Below, piece after piece: positions 35,274 to 44,951 of a DNA stretch of 64,000 nt. Below the pieces are notes generated by a model. The model searched no databases, had not been told where the DNA came from, and worked only from the letters and a program-made list of their open reading frames with translations. Source of the stretch: Thalassospira profundimaris (lineage in GTDB: Bacteria > Pseudomonadota > Alphaproteobacteria > Rhodospirillales > Thalassospiraceae); assembly GCF_003326795.1 (NCBI RefSeq), contig NZ_JPWI01000004.1, positions 1 through 64,000 of the forward strand, read 5' to 3'. A program made the position numbers and the translations under genes. Every line of letters begins with the position of its first letter. Position 1 is the first letter of the stretch.

Positions 35274-36515
35274 ATGTCCCAAGACTTCCACCGCATAAAA
35301 CGTCTCCCGCCCTATGTATTCGCAGAAGTAAATGCGATGAAGGCGGCGGCGCGGCGAGCGGGTGAGGACATTATCGATTTCGGCATGGGCAATCCGGATC
35401 CGGCCACGCCGCAACACATTGTCGACAAACTGGTCGAGACTGTTCAGAACCCGCGCACCCATGGTTATTCGATGTCGCGCGGGATCCCCGGCCTGCGCAA
35501 GGCGCTTGCGGCCTATTATGATCGTCGTTTTGGTGTTGATATCGATCCGGAAACCGAAACCGTTGTCACCATTGGTTCCAAGGAAGGTCTTGCGAATCTT
35601 GCTGCGGCGATCACCAGCCCGGGTGATATCTTTTTGGTGCCAAACCCGTCCTATCCGATCCATGCCTTCGGTTTTATCATTGCCGGTGCGGCTTTGCGCC
35701 ATATTCCGATCGGGCATGATGATCAGGGAACGTTTAACACCGAAAGCTTTATGGAGCAGCTCCATCGCGCGGTGAAACATTCGGTCCCGAAACCAAGCGC
35801 GGTCGTTCTGAACTTCCCGGCAAACCCGACTGCACTGGTGGTTGATCTGGCCTTCTATCAGGAGGTGGTTGATTTCTGCCGCAAGCATGAAATCTATGTC
35901 CTGTCTGATATCGCCTATGCCGAGATTTATTTTGATGGCAACCCGCCGCCCTCGATCCTGCAATGCAAGGGGGCAAAGGATATTGCTGTTGAATTCTATT
36001 CGCTGTCGAAAACCTACTCGATGGCAGGCTGGCGTATCGGTTTTGCCACCGGCAACAAAAAGCTGATCAATGCGCTGACCCGTATCAAATCCTATCTTGA
36101 TTACGGTGCCTTTACCCCGGTTCAGGTCGCGGCAACGGCGGCACTTAATGGCCCGCAGGATTGCGTTGAAGGGTTCCGTAATCTGTATCGTGAACGTCGT
36201 GATATCTTTATCGAAGGTGCGCAAAGTGCGGGTTGGAACATTCCGAGCCCGGCAGCAACCATGTTTGCATGGGCACCGATCCCCGAACCGTTCGTAGAGC
36301 TGGGATCGCTTGATTTCTCAAAGCTTCTTTTGCAGGAAGCAGGGGTGGCTGTGGCACCGGGTCTTGGCTTTGGTGAATATGGTGATCGTCATGTGCGCAT
36401 TGCACTGGTCGAGAACAAACACCGCATCCGTCAGGCCAACCGCAACATCAAACAGTTCTTTGCCAAATGTCCTGATGCAGAATCTGCACGTGAACTGTTG
36501 AAGAAATCTTTCTGA
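35274..36515 (+). CDS. AlaC-type class I/II aminotransferase
   Basis: This 413-residue PLP enzyme of fold type I has IIDFGMGNPDPATP at its N-terminus, NFPANPTALV for the NPT loop, DIAYAEIYFDG and the PLP lysine in SLSKTYSMAGWRIGF. It resembles AlaC and LL-diaminopimelate aminotransferase-like enzymes; the position before hom and glpX suggests a role in pyruvate/glutamate amino-group exchange or aspartate-family metabolism. The start follows GATGAGGATGTAGGATA. A 20-nt perfect palindrome downstream (36541-36560) separates it from hom. Confidence 0.92.
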   Translation: MSQDFHRIKRLPPYVFAEVNAMKAAARRAGEDIIDFGMGNPDPATPQHIVDKLVETVQNPRTHGYSMSRGIPGLRKALAAYYDRRFGVDIDPETETVVTIGSKEGLANLAAAITSPGDIFLVPNPSYPIHAFGFIIAGAALRHIPIGHDDQGTFNTESFMEQLHRAVKHSVPKPSAVVLNFPANPTALVVDLAFYQEVVDFCRKHEIYVLSDIAYAEIYFDGNPPPSILQCKGAKDIAVEFYSLSKTYSMAGWRIGFATGNKKLINALTRIKSYLDYGAFTPVQVAATAALNGPQDCVEGFRNLYRERRDIFIEGAQSAGWNIPSPAATMFAWAPIPEPFVELGSLDFSKLLLQEAGVAVAPGLGFGEYGDRHVRIALVENKHRIRQANRNIKQFFAKCPDAESARELLKKSF

Positions 36516-36540
36516 TATCCGATAAAGCATTCTGTGTTTC

Positions 36541-36570
36541 GCCCGGGACATGTCCCGGGCGTTATTTTAT
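36541..36570 (+). terminator. Terminator after the aminotransferase
   Basis: GCCCGGGACA and TGTCCCGGGC pair perfectly and are followed by GTTATTTTAT. Some read-through into hom is possible. Confidence 0.75.
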
Positions 36571-36638
36571 CAGGACGCGATAACCGGTTTCGGTTATCTG
36601 CGCGCTTGCGAAACGAACCACGTGCTTAAGGAGTTATC

Positions 36639-37943
36639 GTGAAAGACGTCGTAAAAATCGGTGTGGCAGGCCTGGGTACGGTCGGTGCCGGAACCGTTAA
36701 GCTGCTGAGTGAACATCGCGACATTCTGGCCGACCGTTCGGGTCGTCAGATCGTCGTTACAGCGGTATCGGCGCGTGATCGAACTCGTGATCGTGGTTTT
36801 TCGACAGAAGGCCTGACCTGGTACGACGACGCCCGCGATCTTGCTGCGGACAAGGAAATCGACATTCTGGTCGAACTGATCGGTGGCTCCGAAGGCATCG
36901 CCTATGATGTCTGCAAGACCGCCCTTGAAAACGGCAAGCATGTCGTGACCGCCAACAAGGCGTTGATCGCACTCAAGGGCGTTGAACTGGCCCAGATTGC
37001 CGATGCCAACAATGTCACCATCGCCTATGAAGCAGCAGTTGCCGGTGGTATTCCGGTGATCAAGGCGCTGCGTGAAGGTCTGGCAGGGAATGCGATTTCT
37101 CGCGTTACCGGGATTCTGAACGGCACGTGCAACTATATCCTGACCACCATGCGTGAACAGGGGCGCGACTTTGCCGATGTTCTGGCCGAGGCACAGAAAC
37201 TTGGCTATGCCGAGGCCGATCCGACCTTTGACGTTGATGGCATTGATGCCGCGCACAAACTTGCGATTCTCGCCAGCCTGGCATTCGGGGTCGAAGTTGA
37301 TTTTGACGCGGTTGCTGTCGAAGGCATTCGCAGTGTGTCGGCCCTTGATATCCAGCTTGCCGAAGAACTTGGCTATCGCATCAAGCTGCTTGGTATTGCC
37401 AAACAGACTGCCGAAGGCATTGAACAGCGCGTTTCCCCGGTCATGGTCAGCCGTTCAACCCAGATTTCCAAGGTCGAGGGCGTGTTTAACGCCGTTGCCC
37501 TTGAAGGTGACTATGTTGGTCCGGTGGTTCTTCAGGGCCGCGGGGCGGGGGAACGTCCGACTGCATCGGCGGTGGTGGCCGATATCGTTGATATTGCTGC
37601 GGGCCGCAATGCCCCTGTATTCGGTGTTCCTGCCGAACGTCTTAAGAAGAATGTGCGTGCGTCACTCGAAAAGCATACCGGCGCCTATTACCTGCGCCTG
37701 ATGGTATGGGATCGTCCGGGTGTCATGGCCGAAGTCACCGCGACCCTTGCCAAGCATGGAGTGTCGATGGCATCGATGATCCAGCATGGCCGGGCCGAAA
37801 CCGAAGGCGGTGTTGTGCCGGTTGTGATCGTCGCCCACGAAACGACCGAAGCGGCGATGTCCGGCGCTGTTCATGATATCGCAGCCTTCGAAAGCAATTC
37901 GCAGCCGCCGGTTCTGATGCGGATCGAAAGTTTCGCATCTTAA
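36639..37943 (+). CDS. hom: Homoserine dehydrogenase
   Basis: Homoserine dehydrogenase (434 aa) reduces aspartate semialdehyde to homoserine for Thr, Met and Ile synthesis. It shows VGVAGLGTVGAGTVKLL (NAD(P) loop), VVTANKALIA, GILNGTCNYILTTM and YAEADPTFDVDGIDAAHKLAILA around the catalytic residues. The C-terminal ACT domain (about 350-434, LMVWDRPGVMAEVTATLAKHG) gives feedback control by threonine in the family. It starts after AAGGAG and precedes glpX at 145 bp. Confidence 0.97.
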   Translation: MKDVVKIGVAGLGTVGAGTVKLLSEHRDILADRSGRQIVVTAVSARDRTRDRGFSTEGLTWYDDARDLAADKEIDILVELIGGSEGIAYDVCKTALENGKHVVTANKALIALKGVELAQIADANNVTIAYEAAVAGGIPVIKALREGLAGNAISRVTGILNGTCNYILTTMREQGRDFADVLAEAQKLGYAEADPTFDVDGIDAAHKLAILASLAFGVEVDFDAVAVEGIRSVSALDIQLAEELGYRIKLLGIAKQTAEGIEQRVSPVMVSRSTQISKVEGVFNAVALEGDYVGPVVLQGRGAGERPTASAVVADIVDIAAGRNAPVFGVPAERLKKNVRASLEKHTGAYYLRLMVWDRPGVMAEVTATLAKHGVSMASMIQHGRAETEGGVVPVVIVAHETTEAAMSGAVHDIAAFESNSQPPVLMRIESFAS

Positions 37944-38088
37944 AACTTTAAAGCTCAAAGCGCCTCGTACCTGTCAAGATGCGGGGCGCTGTTGTAAAGT
38001 TTCGACGCAAAAATAACAAAATCAAGAAATAGAAAACAACAACGAGACGGGGCCCCCAGACCCTGCATCACACTACGAGGAAGATAAT

Positions 38089-39048
38089 ATGGATCGAAAT
38101 CTAGCGCTTGAAACGGTTCGCGTGACCGAGGCAGCAGCACTTGCGTGCTCGGGCCTGATGGGACGTGGCGACGAAAAGGCAGCCGACCAGGCCGCCGTTG
38201 ACGCGATGCGTAACGCGCTTAACAGCATGGATATCAAAGGCACGGTCGTGATCGGCGAAGGCGAACGCGACGAAGCCCCGATGCTGTTCATTGGCGAAGA
38301 AGTCGGTTCGGGCAATGGCCCGGAAATCGACATTGCGCTTGATCCGCTTGAAGGTACGACCATCTGCGCAACCGGTGGCCCGAACTCTTTGGCCGTTGTC
38401 GCGATGGCAGAAAAGGGCGGCTTCCTGAATGCGCCTGATACCTATATGGACAAAATCGCCGTTGGTGGCGGTCTTCCCGAGGACGTTGTCGATCTTGACG
38501 CGACCCCGCAAGAAAACCTCAAAAGCCTTGCACTGGCGAAGGGTTGCGATGTTGCCGATCTGGTTGTGTGCATTCTTGATCGCCCGCGCCATCAGGAAAT
38601 CATCGCCAAAACCCGCGAAGCTGGTGCACGCATCATGCTGATTGGTGATGGTGACGTTGCCGGTGTGATCGCGACCTCGCAGAAAACCTCGGGCATTGAT
38701 CTTTACATGGGGACTGGCGGCGCACCGGAAGGCGTTCTTGCCGCAGCAGCCCTTCGTTGCATTGGTGGCCAGTTCCAGGGTCGTCTTGTTTTCCGCAACG
38801 ACGATGAAATCGCGCGTGCGAAGAAATGGGGCATTGAAGACCTGACCCGCAAATACAAGCTGGGTGAACTTGCCAAGGGCAATGTCATGTTTGCCGCAAC
38901 CGGCGTGACTGATGGTGCGATGCTGCGCGGTGTGCGCCGCTTCGCCAATGGTGCTGAAACTGAAAGCATCGTGATGCGTTCGCAGTCCGGTACTGTGCGC
39001 TATGTCCGCGCCGTTCACGATTTCAGCCGGAAAATCTGGTACAAATAA
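38089..39048 (+). CDS. glpX: Class II fructose-1,6-bisphosphatase
   Basis: GlpX (319 aa) hydrolyses fructose-1,6-bisphosphate in gluconeogenesis. The lithium-sensitive phosphatase motifs are visible: VVIGEGERDEAPMLFIGEEVG and DIALDPLEGTTICATGGPNS, plus GDGDVAG and YMGTGGAPEGVLAAAAL. The start follows GAGGAAG. The order hom-glpX-(accessory)-recJ recalls related Rhodospirillales where recJ lies closer. A terminator follows. Confidence 0.97.
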   Translation: MDRNLALETVRVTEAAALACSGLMGRGDEKAADQAAVDAMRNALNSMDIKGTVVIGEGERDEAPMLFIGEEVGSGNGPEIDIALDPLEGTTICATGGPNSLAVVAMAEKGGFLNAPDTYMDKIAVGGGLPEDVVDLDATPQENLKSLALAKGCDVADLVVCILDRPRHQEIIAKTREAGARIMLIGDGDVAGVIATSQKTSGIDLYMGTGGAPEGVLAAAALRCIGGQFQGRLVFRNDDEIARAKKWGIEDLTRKYKLGELAKGNVMFAATGVTDGAMLRGVRRFANGAETESIVMRSQSGTVRYVRAVHDFSRKIWYK

Positions 39049-39070
39049 GCAACCGGATATCTGATCTTCA

Positions 39071-39112
39071 AAAAGGGAGTGCCGCGATATAAGTCCGGGC
39101 ACTCCCTTTTTT
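39071..39112 (+). terminator. Terminator of glpX
   Basis: GGGAGTGCC and GGGCACTCCC pair around a 13-nt loop; A-run before and T-run after. Confidence 0.85.
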
Positions 39113-39193
39113 CGTTTAATGACTTGCAGGGCAGGGCGGACTGGGGTACACCCGGCGCCCCCTTCAAGATAGCCAATGATCGGAGCCTGCCTG

Positions 39194-40486
39194 ATGTCTG
39201 AAATTATTGCCCTTGATTTCGGTACGACCAATTCTGTTCTTGCGGTCGCAGATAGTGCAGGCAATGTCCAGTCGGCAAAGTTTGAAGTCGGTGCTAACAG
39301 CTTTGATACCTATCGCACGATCCTCTATTTCTGGGAGGAACAGGAGCTGACAGCGCCCGGCGCGCCGACCCATTCCAGAAGCTGTTCCGGCCCGTTCGCG
39401 ATTGCCGAATATCTTAAGGAAAGCCACGACTGCCGTCTGATCCAGTCGATGAAATCCTACCTTGCGGCCAAGGATTTTGAGGGAACCGAAATTTTCGGAA
39501 CGACCTATTCGATCGAAGACCTGATTGGCACGTTCCTGACGCAAATCCATCACTTCGCGCAGCACAGCCTTGGCTGGTTGGGGCAGCGGGTGATTTCCGG
39601 GCGTCCTGTCGCCTTTGCGGGGAGCAACCCCGATAATGACTTTGCCGAAATGCGCCTGCGCGGGGCTTATGAACAGGCCGGGTTCGATGTTGAAGCCATG
39701 GTGTTTGAACCGCTCGCAGCTTCCTATTATTACGGGCGCGAGCTTGATAAACCTGAAACCGTTCTGGTGGCCGACTTTGGCGGGGGGACCAGTGACTTTT
39801 CGCTGATCCGCTTTACGCCCGGTCTTGGCATTCGCGGCGTGCAACCCTTGGCCCATACCGGTCTTGGCATTGCAGGCGACCGGTTTGACTATCGCATCAT
39901 TCAAAAGGCCGTCTGGCCGCGCCTTGGCTTTGGCTCGGAATATAAGTCGATGGGCGCGACGTTGCCGGTGCCGCGTCAATATTACACGGCCTTTTCGCGC
40001 TGGCATGAACTTGCCATGATGAATCAGCCCAAAACCATCAACGAAATCAAAAGCCTGATCCGTTCGGCGACCCGCCCCGATGATATCGAGGATCTGGTAG
40101 CCATCATCGAGGATGAAATGGGCTTCCACCTTTATCAGACGGTGTCCAAGGCCAAGGCAGAACTGTCAGATCGCGATAGCACGATCCTGCAATTCTCCCA
40201 TGGCGGGGTCGAGATCGAAGAAAAACTGACCCGTGCCGATTTCGAAACCGCGATTGCACCCGACCTTGCCGATATTGAACAGGCGGCGAAAAACTGCCTT
40301 GAGCAATCCGGTCTTGATGCCCGCGATGTGTCAAAAGTCTTCATGACCGGCGGGACTTCCTATGTCCCGGCCGTTCGGAAAATCTTTGAAGACGGCTTTG
40401 GCAAAGACCGCATCGAAATCGGCCAGCCGTTCCTGTCAGTCGCCCATGGTCTTGCGCTTATTGCCGCGGATGAGGGCATTGTTTAG
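39194..40486 (+). CDS. YegD-like Hsp70-family protein
   Basis: This 430-residue actin-fold ATPase has the Hsp70 signatures IIALDFGTTNSVLAVA (phosphate 1), VLVADFGGGTSDFSLIRF (phosphate 2) and VFMTGGTSYVPAVRKIF (adenosine loop), as in YegD. It lacks the C-terminal peptide-binding domain of DnaK. YegD-type proteins have no settled role. The ATG follows CGGAGCCTG; the in-frame start at 39176 is unlikely. The small membrane-protein gene on the other strand overlaps its last bases. Confidence 0.9.
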   Translation: MSEIIALDFGTTNSVLAVADSAGNVQSAKFEVGANSFDTYRTILYFWEEQELTAPGAPTHSRSCSGPFAIAEYLKESHDCRLIQSMKSYLAAKDFEGTEIFGTTYSIEDLIGTFLTQIHHFAQHSLGWLGQRVISGRPVAFAGSNPDNDFAEMRLRGAYEQAGFDVEAMVFEPLAASYYYGRELDKPETVLVADFGGGTSDFSLIRFTPGLGIRGVQPLAHTGLGIAGDRFDYRIIQKAVWPRLGFGSEYKSMGATLPVPRQYYTAFSRWHELAMMNQPKTINEIKSLIRSATRPDDIEDLVAIIEDEMGFHLYQTVSKAKAELSDRDSTILQFSHGGVEIEEKLTRADFETAIAPDLADIEQAAKNCLEQSGLDARDVSKVFMTGGTSYVPAVRKIFEDGFGKDRIEIGQPFLSVAHGLALIAADEGIV

Positions 40487-40674
40487 TGTTGAGATTTCTT
40501 GCTCGCGAGGGCGCGTATTGCTGCTCCAATAATAGCCCCAGTCAGTAAGAATATTACGATAATGAGGATATTTCCTTGTGAGGTGGTTGGTTCAATAATC
40601 GCGATAGCTATTAGTCCAGATAGAATACCCAAAACTGCACCAATACTCGATATCTTGAAAACTTCTTTTAACAC
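40483..40674 (-). CDS. Small two-helix membrane protein
   Basis: This 63-residue protein is almost entirely hydrophobic: two membrane helices (about 8-28 and 36-56) flank a short polar loop, ending in a Lys/Ser-rich tail. Its GTG start overlaps the stop of the upstream FAS1-like gene (TAGTG), so it is translationally coupled. Its last bases overlap the Hsp70 gene. No family is recognised. Base composition is AT-richer than the surroundings. Confidence 0.55.
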   Translation of the reverse strand: MLKEVFKISSIGAVLGILSGLIAIAIIEPTTSQGNILIIVIFLLTGAIIGAAIRALASKKSQH

Positions 40675-41900
40675 TACTGCTCTCCATCGTTGAAAAGTAA
40701 TGTTACCTTAATACCTGTCTTGTCTATCCATTGTTGCAGAGCTAGTCGGATTGTTTCAAAATCCCAACCTGTGCGCCATAGTTCCGGCGGTTGTTCTACA
40801 TCCGAGACCCATTTTCGCATAACTTGATCTGCTTGGGCGGCATTTACGACATTCTTCAAGTCAAGGACAATAATCTTCGATTGCTTCCCGTGGGTCGGAG
40901 CCCAAGCAATTAAAAAGGGCCCAACACTACTAAGGTCGGCACCTTCCAGATTTGCTGCCTTTATGGCATTTTGACCAGCTTGCAGATTGTATCGTTCAAC
41001 GGCAGTCGGGCAGACAGAGTCCGCAGTTCCCGTTGTTAGCTGCGATGCAACTGCATCCTCACTAACTGGCCAAACGGTTACCATCTGTTTTTCTTTAGGT
41101 ATAGGTAGTTGGAACGAGACAGTTAGGCTTGAGACATAAGCTTTGCAGATAATTTCGTGTCGTTGCCGCTCGTTACTCGATGAAGCTTTTATTGGAAAGG
41201 CAATGATTCCGTAAGCAGCATAGTCTGTGGGTGGATATTGTGTCGGGCCAGCAAAAATTCGGGAGGCTGTGAAGGTTTCATTGGGAGAGAGACCGGGGGG
41301 CAAGACCGGTTGTGAGGAGGCTGTAACCAGAACGCCGGGAGATGAGCTTGATGCAAGTACGGACGACCACTCGCTAGCAGGAGTGGTTCGAAAAAGAAAA
41401 CCTGTAGGGATGCTTACACTAGTAGAAATCATCCCTATGTTTGCACCAGCCTCACTGGTCAAGTTCAAAGAGCCGTTGTTCCAGTTTGCTATTACCAAAC
41501 AGCCTCCCAGAGTTTTGAGTGCTAAGGTTCCATCCTTTCGATAAGACAACACATTAAACGCGTTTGATAGGTCCTCTGTGCGTACTACTTGGCAGGAAAA
41601 TATTTCTCTCAAATATGGTTGGTTATTTGGCGAGGTTAATTCAGCAAATGCCTCGTTTGGGATGTTTTCCCACATTGTGTTCTTTGGGGCAAAGAAGATC
41701 GCGGGACCGCTATCCTCTATTTCGTTAGCAAGCCCGGAAAGGTTAAATAACTCAGACGATATCGTGAAGCCATCAGGGCTTAATTGGGAAGAGTCAGTGG
41801 TATCAGCACTGTTAGTTTGAATACTATCTTGTGCAAACGCGAGAGGGGCAGAGGTGAGGAAAAATACGACACTATAGAATACAATTCTTAGCGACAACAT
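40674..41900 (-). CDS. Secreted protein with an N-terminal FAS1-like region
   Basis: This 408-residue protein has a signal peptide (FYSVVFFLTSAPLAFA) and a segment (about 55-110, including GPAIFFAPKNTMW and LREIFSCQVV) that resembles a fasciclin (FAS1) domain, a cell-adhesion fold in secreted proteins. The remaining 280 residues form an unfamiliar extracytoplasmic region with four Cys. A short GTG-started membrane protein follows in the same transcript. The gene is AT-richer than its neighbours and lies between glpX and recJ, suggesting a recent insertion. The FAS1 call is moderate. Confidence 0.7.
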   Translation of the reverse strand: MLSLRIVFYSVVFFLTSAPLAFAQDSIQTNSADTTDSSQLSPDGFTISSELFNLSGLANEIEDSGPAIFFAPKNTMWENIPNEAFAELTSPNNQPYLREIFSCQVVRTEDLSNAFNVLSYRKDGTLALKTLGGCLVIANWNNGSLNLTSEAGANIGMISTSVSIPTGFLFRTTPASEWSSVLASSSSPGVLVTASSQPVLPPGLSPNETFTASRIFAGPTQYPPTDYAAYGIIAFPIKASSSNERQRHEIICKAYVSSLTVSFQLPIPKEKQMVTVWPVSEDAVASQLTTGTADSVCPTAVERYNLQAGQNAIKAANLEGADLSSVGPFLIAWAPTHGKQSKIIVLDLKNVVNAAQADQVMRKWVSDVEQPPELWRTGWDFETIRLALQQWIDKTGIKVTLLFNDGEQ

Positions 41901-42020
41901 GGTGCACCTCTTACTGACTGATTTATCTAAAATGTATATTCTTGCCTTCTAATTATCAATTTTTAGTTGGTTGCGCGTCGTAGCTAAAGATTCGCGATTT
42001 TCATCGCATAGGGGCGCTGA

Positions 42021-42338
42021 TCAGCAGGAAAAATCCCCGCTGCACATGACATCAAGCAACACAAAGGCGCTGACCAGTAGCCCGATGGCAAGGCCGCTCA
42101 GGGCATAAAGCCAGATGCCAAGCTGATGACGGCGAAACACCCATGGCAGAATGCCACCGGCAAGGCAAAGCACCGGGAAGGCGAGGACGCTGAAAAACAG
42201 GAACTGGGTAAGGATGTTTTCCTCTGACCCCGGGGCGTCGAACATCATGGGTGAGAACATCACCAAAGGCATCGACATCACAGCACCAAGCACGGAAAGG
42301 ACGGTCAATCCGATCCGCAGGCCTTTTTTCTGGTTCAT
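42021..42338 (-). CDS. Small membrane protein of unknown function
   Basis: This 105-residue protein has three predicted membrane helices (about 8-30, 44-66 and 73-97) with a PGSEEN loop, and ends in CSGDFSC. I recognise no family. It returns to the usual base composition after the AT-rich pair. It is divergent from the peroxiredoxin gene. Confidence 0.6.
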   Translation of the reverse strand: MNQKKGLRIGLTVLSVLGAVMSMPLVMFSPMMFDAPGSEENILTQFLFFSVLAFPVLCLAGGILPWVFRRHQLGIWLYALSGLAIGLLVSAFVLLDVMCSGDFSC

Positions 42339-42541
42339 TGCTCGTATCCGTTTGTTTTGTTGATTGTTGTCTCAGTCTGCACAGCTTTGAGTTGTCTGCA
42401 AGTCATCGTGACATTGTGAACTTTTCCACAATGCGCAAACGCATCTTCTTTTCGGTTTGAGAAATCACACCTATCTTGAATCTCAATAAGCCCGACCTGT
42501 TGAAACAGGATCGGAGAAATGGTGTTCAGGGAGGAACGCAA

Positions 42542-43078
42542 ATGAATAGCGAAAGTGACGCACATGTGATCGAACGGCTGACCGGCCAAAACCTGCCAGC
42601 CTTGCCGCTTGGCGCGACCAATGACCAGATGGTTGATATCTCTAGTCTTGCGGGGCGCTCCGTCGTTTATGCCTATCCGCGCACAGCCGAACCGGGTGTT
42701 CCGTCGCCCGAAGGATGGGATGAAATCCCCGGTGCCAAGGGCTGCACGCCGCAATCCTGTTCGTTCCGCGATCATGCGGCCGAATTGCGGGCGGTCGGGG
42801 TGGAAAACCTTTACGGGCTTTCAAGCCAGACCACAGACTATCAGAAAGAGGCCGCTGAACGCCTTCATCTGCCATTTACGCTGTTGTCCGATGCCGATCA
42901 CCGCTTCAAGGAAGCCATGGCAATGCCTGATTTCGAAGCCGATGGCATGCGCCTGTTCAAGCGGCTGACTATGGTCATTGATGATGGCAAAATCACCAAG
43001 GTTTTCTATCCCGTCGATGATCCGGCAGCCGATGCCGAGAATGTCCTTAAATGGTGTGGAGACAACCCGCGCGGGTGA
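42542..43078 (+). CDS. PrxQ/BCP-like peroxiredoxin
   Basis: This 178-residue thiol peroxidase has the thioredoxin fold and the GCTPQSCSFRD motif: Cys68 is peroxidatic and Cys73, five residues later, is the resolving Cys of the PrxQ type. It reduces hydrogen peroxide or alkyl hydroperoxides using thioredoxin. YAYPRTAEPG and LYGLSSQTTDYQKEAAERLHLPFTLLSD support the call. The ATG at 42542 follows GGGAGGAACGCAA; a longer frame from 42476 is rejected. Confidence 0.9.
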   Translation: MNSESDAHVIERLTGQNLPALPLGATNDQMVDISSLAGRSVVYAYPRTAEPGVPSPEGWDEIPGAKGCTPQSCSFRDHAAELRAVGVENLYGLSSQTTDYQKEAAERLHLPFTLLSDADHRFKEAMAMPDFEADGMRLFKRLTMVIDDGKITKVFYPVDDPAADAENVLKWCGDNPRG

Positions 43079-43160
43079 AATCGCATGGCCGGTGACGAAG
43101 TTTGCCGAACTTCAAATTATCCGGTTTAAGCGTGCCCGAGATTGCGCTATTTCATAGGGC

Positions 43161-44951
43161 ATGAAAGATCACGCACAAGAAACGACATTCATGGGTATCG
43201 AACGTTCCGTCACCGGCAAATGGTGGCGCGAACGCGCAAGCGATGAACGATTGGCAACCACGATTTCGCAACGCTTTGGCGTGCCGGAAATCGTTGGCAG
43301 GGTGATGGCAAATCGGGGCATAGGTCTTGATGATGCCGAAAGTTTCCTGTCGCCGACCTTGCGCGATCTGATGCCTGATCCGTCATCCTTGCAGGATATG
43401 GACAAGGCCGCATCGCGCATTGCCGATGCGATTGAAAAGGGCGAGAAAATCGCCGTTTTCGGCGACTATGATGTTGATGGCGCAACCAGTACGGCACTGT
43501 TAAAGCGTTTCTTTGCTGCGCTGGGCGCGGATGTTCCGGTCCATATTCCTGATCGCATGACCGAGGGGTACGGCCCGAATGCCCCCGCACTTCTGGCCTT
43601 GCAACGCAATGGTGCCAACCTGATCCTGACCGTGGATTGCGGGGTGACGGCCTATGCCCCGTTGCAGGAGGCCAAAGATGCCGGGATCGAGATCATTGTT
43701 GTCGATCACCATGCTGCCGAGCCTGAATTGCCGCCCGCCATTGCGGTGGTTAACCCCAATCGACTTGATGATGAAAGCGGCCTTGGGCATTTATGTGCCG
43801 CTGGCGTGGCGTTTTTGCTGTGTGTGGCGATGCTGCGTGAATTGCGCAATCGCGGCTGGCTTGAAAAGGCCGGTATTCGCGCCCCGGATTTGCGCAACTG
43901 GCTTGATCTGGTGGCGCTTGGGACCGTGTGTGACGTGGTGCCGTTGCGCGGACTAAACCGCGCCTTTGTCACGCAGGGGCTTAAGGTCATGAAGCATCGT
44001 TCAAATGTCGGCATGACATCCCTTGCCGATGTGGCGGGGGTGAATGAAACGCCAAGTGCCTATCACCTTGGATATGTGCTGGGGCCGCGTGTGAATGCCG
44101 GTGGGCGCGTTGGTGAGAGTTTTCTGGGGACCACCCTGCTTTCAGGGGATAACCCCGCCCAGGCGCAAGATATCGCGCGCAAGCTTGATGAATATAACCG
44201 CGAACGCAAGGCAATCGAGGATATCGTCCTTGATCAGGCGATCAGCGCGGTCGAAGGACAGTCAAAGGTCGCGTCAATGGTGCTGGTCGGCGGGGATGAC
44301 TGGCATCCTGGTGTGATCGGCATCGTCGCCAGCAGGCTTAAGGATCGCTATCACGTGCCGTCGCTTGTGATGGGGCTTGTGGATGGCGTTTATAAGGGGT
44401 CGGGCCGTTCTGTGCGCGGTATCGATCTTGGTGCTGCGATCATTGCAGCGCGTCAGGCCGGGCTTTTGATCAATGGCGGTGGCCATGGCATGGCGGCGGG
44501 CTTTACGCTTGATCCCGAAAAGCGCGATGCGTTTGAGGCCTTTCTTGAAGAACGGTTTGCCAAAATCATCGAAGAAAATGATATTCGCCCGACCATCGCG
44601 GTGGATGGCGCGCTTCACGCCCATGGGGCAACGATTGAGCTGATCAATGCGCTTGAAAAGCTTGGCCCGTTCGGGGCCGGCAATGCCGAGCCGCGGTTCG
44701 TGTTTGTTGATTGTCGTGCGATCAAGGCCGATGTGGTCGGCGCCGACCATGTACGTTGTATCCTGACCGGGGCCAATGGCAAGGGACGGCTTAAGGCAAT
44801 TGCTTTCAGATGCCTTGATAACGATATGGGGCAGACCCTGATCAAGCATGGCGGGCGTCCGTTGCATATTCTCGGACATCTGCGTCGTGATACCTGGCAG
44901 GGCAATGAGGGTGTGCAACTGATTATTGACGACGTTGCATTGCCTGTTTGA
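43161..44951 (+). CDS. recJ: Single-stranded-DNA exonuclease RecJ
   Basis: RecJ (596 aa) is a 5'-3' ssDNA exonuclease in recombination and mismatch repair. The DHH catalytic domain has VFGDYDVDGATSTALL and VVDHHAAEP; PRVNAGGRVG and the DHHA1 motif NGGGHGMAAGFT follow, and a C-terminal OB-like domain ends the protein. Start could be ATG 43161 or 43191; the first is listed. It stands about 210 bp from the MFS gene. Confidence 0.96.
   Translation: MKDHAQETTFMGIERSVTGKWWRERASDERLATTISQRFGVPEIVGRVMANRGIGLDDAESFLSPTLRDLMPDPSSLQDMDKAASRIADAIEKGEKIAVFGDYDVDGATSTALLKRFFAALGADVPVHIPDRMTEGYGPNAPALLALQRNGANLILTVDCGVTAYAPLQEAKDAGIEIIVVDHHAAEPELPPAIAVVNPNRLDDESGLGHLCAAGVAFLLCVAMLRELRNRGWLEKAGIRAPDLRNWLDLVALGTVCDVVPLRGLNRAFVTQGLKVMKHRSNVGMTSLADVAGVNETPSAYHLGYVLGPRVNAGGRVGESFLGTTLLSGDNPAQAQDIARKLDEYNRERKAIEDIVLDQAISAVEGQSKVASMVLVGGDDWHPGVIGIVASRLKDRYHVPSLVMGLVDGVYKGSGRSVRGIDLGAAIIAARQAGLLINGGGHGMAAGFTLDPEKRDAFEAFLEERFAKIIEENDIRPTIAVDGALHAHGATIELINALEKLGPFGAGNAEPRFVFVDCRAIKADVVGADHVRCILTGANGKGRLKAIAFRCLDNDMGQTLIKHGGRPLHILGHLRRDTWQGNEGVQLIIDDVALPV

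Noticed and set aside
35193-36224. 343-residue open frame antisense to the aminotransferase
   Set aside because: Same shadow effect of codon bias; the aminotransferase motifs are on the plus strand.
38101-39264. 387-residue open frame antisense to glpX
   Set aside because: It mirrors a high-GC coding frame, lacks a ribosome site and its product has no recognisable domain; glpX is certain.
39164-40129. 321-residue open frame antisense to the Hsp70-like gene
   Set aside because: No start signal or motif; overlaps the actin-fold ATPase fully.
40483-41900. Toxin-antitoxin pair
   Set aside because: The upstream gene encodes a large secreted protein and the second a hydrophobic two-helix protein; neither matches a toxin or antitoxin family.
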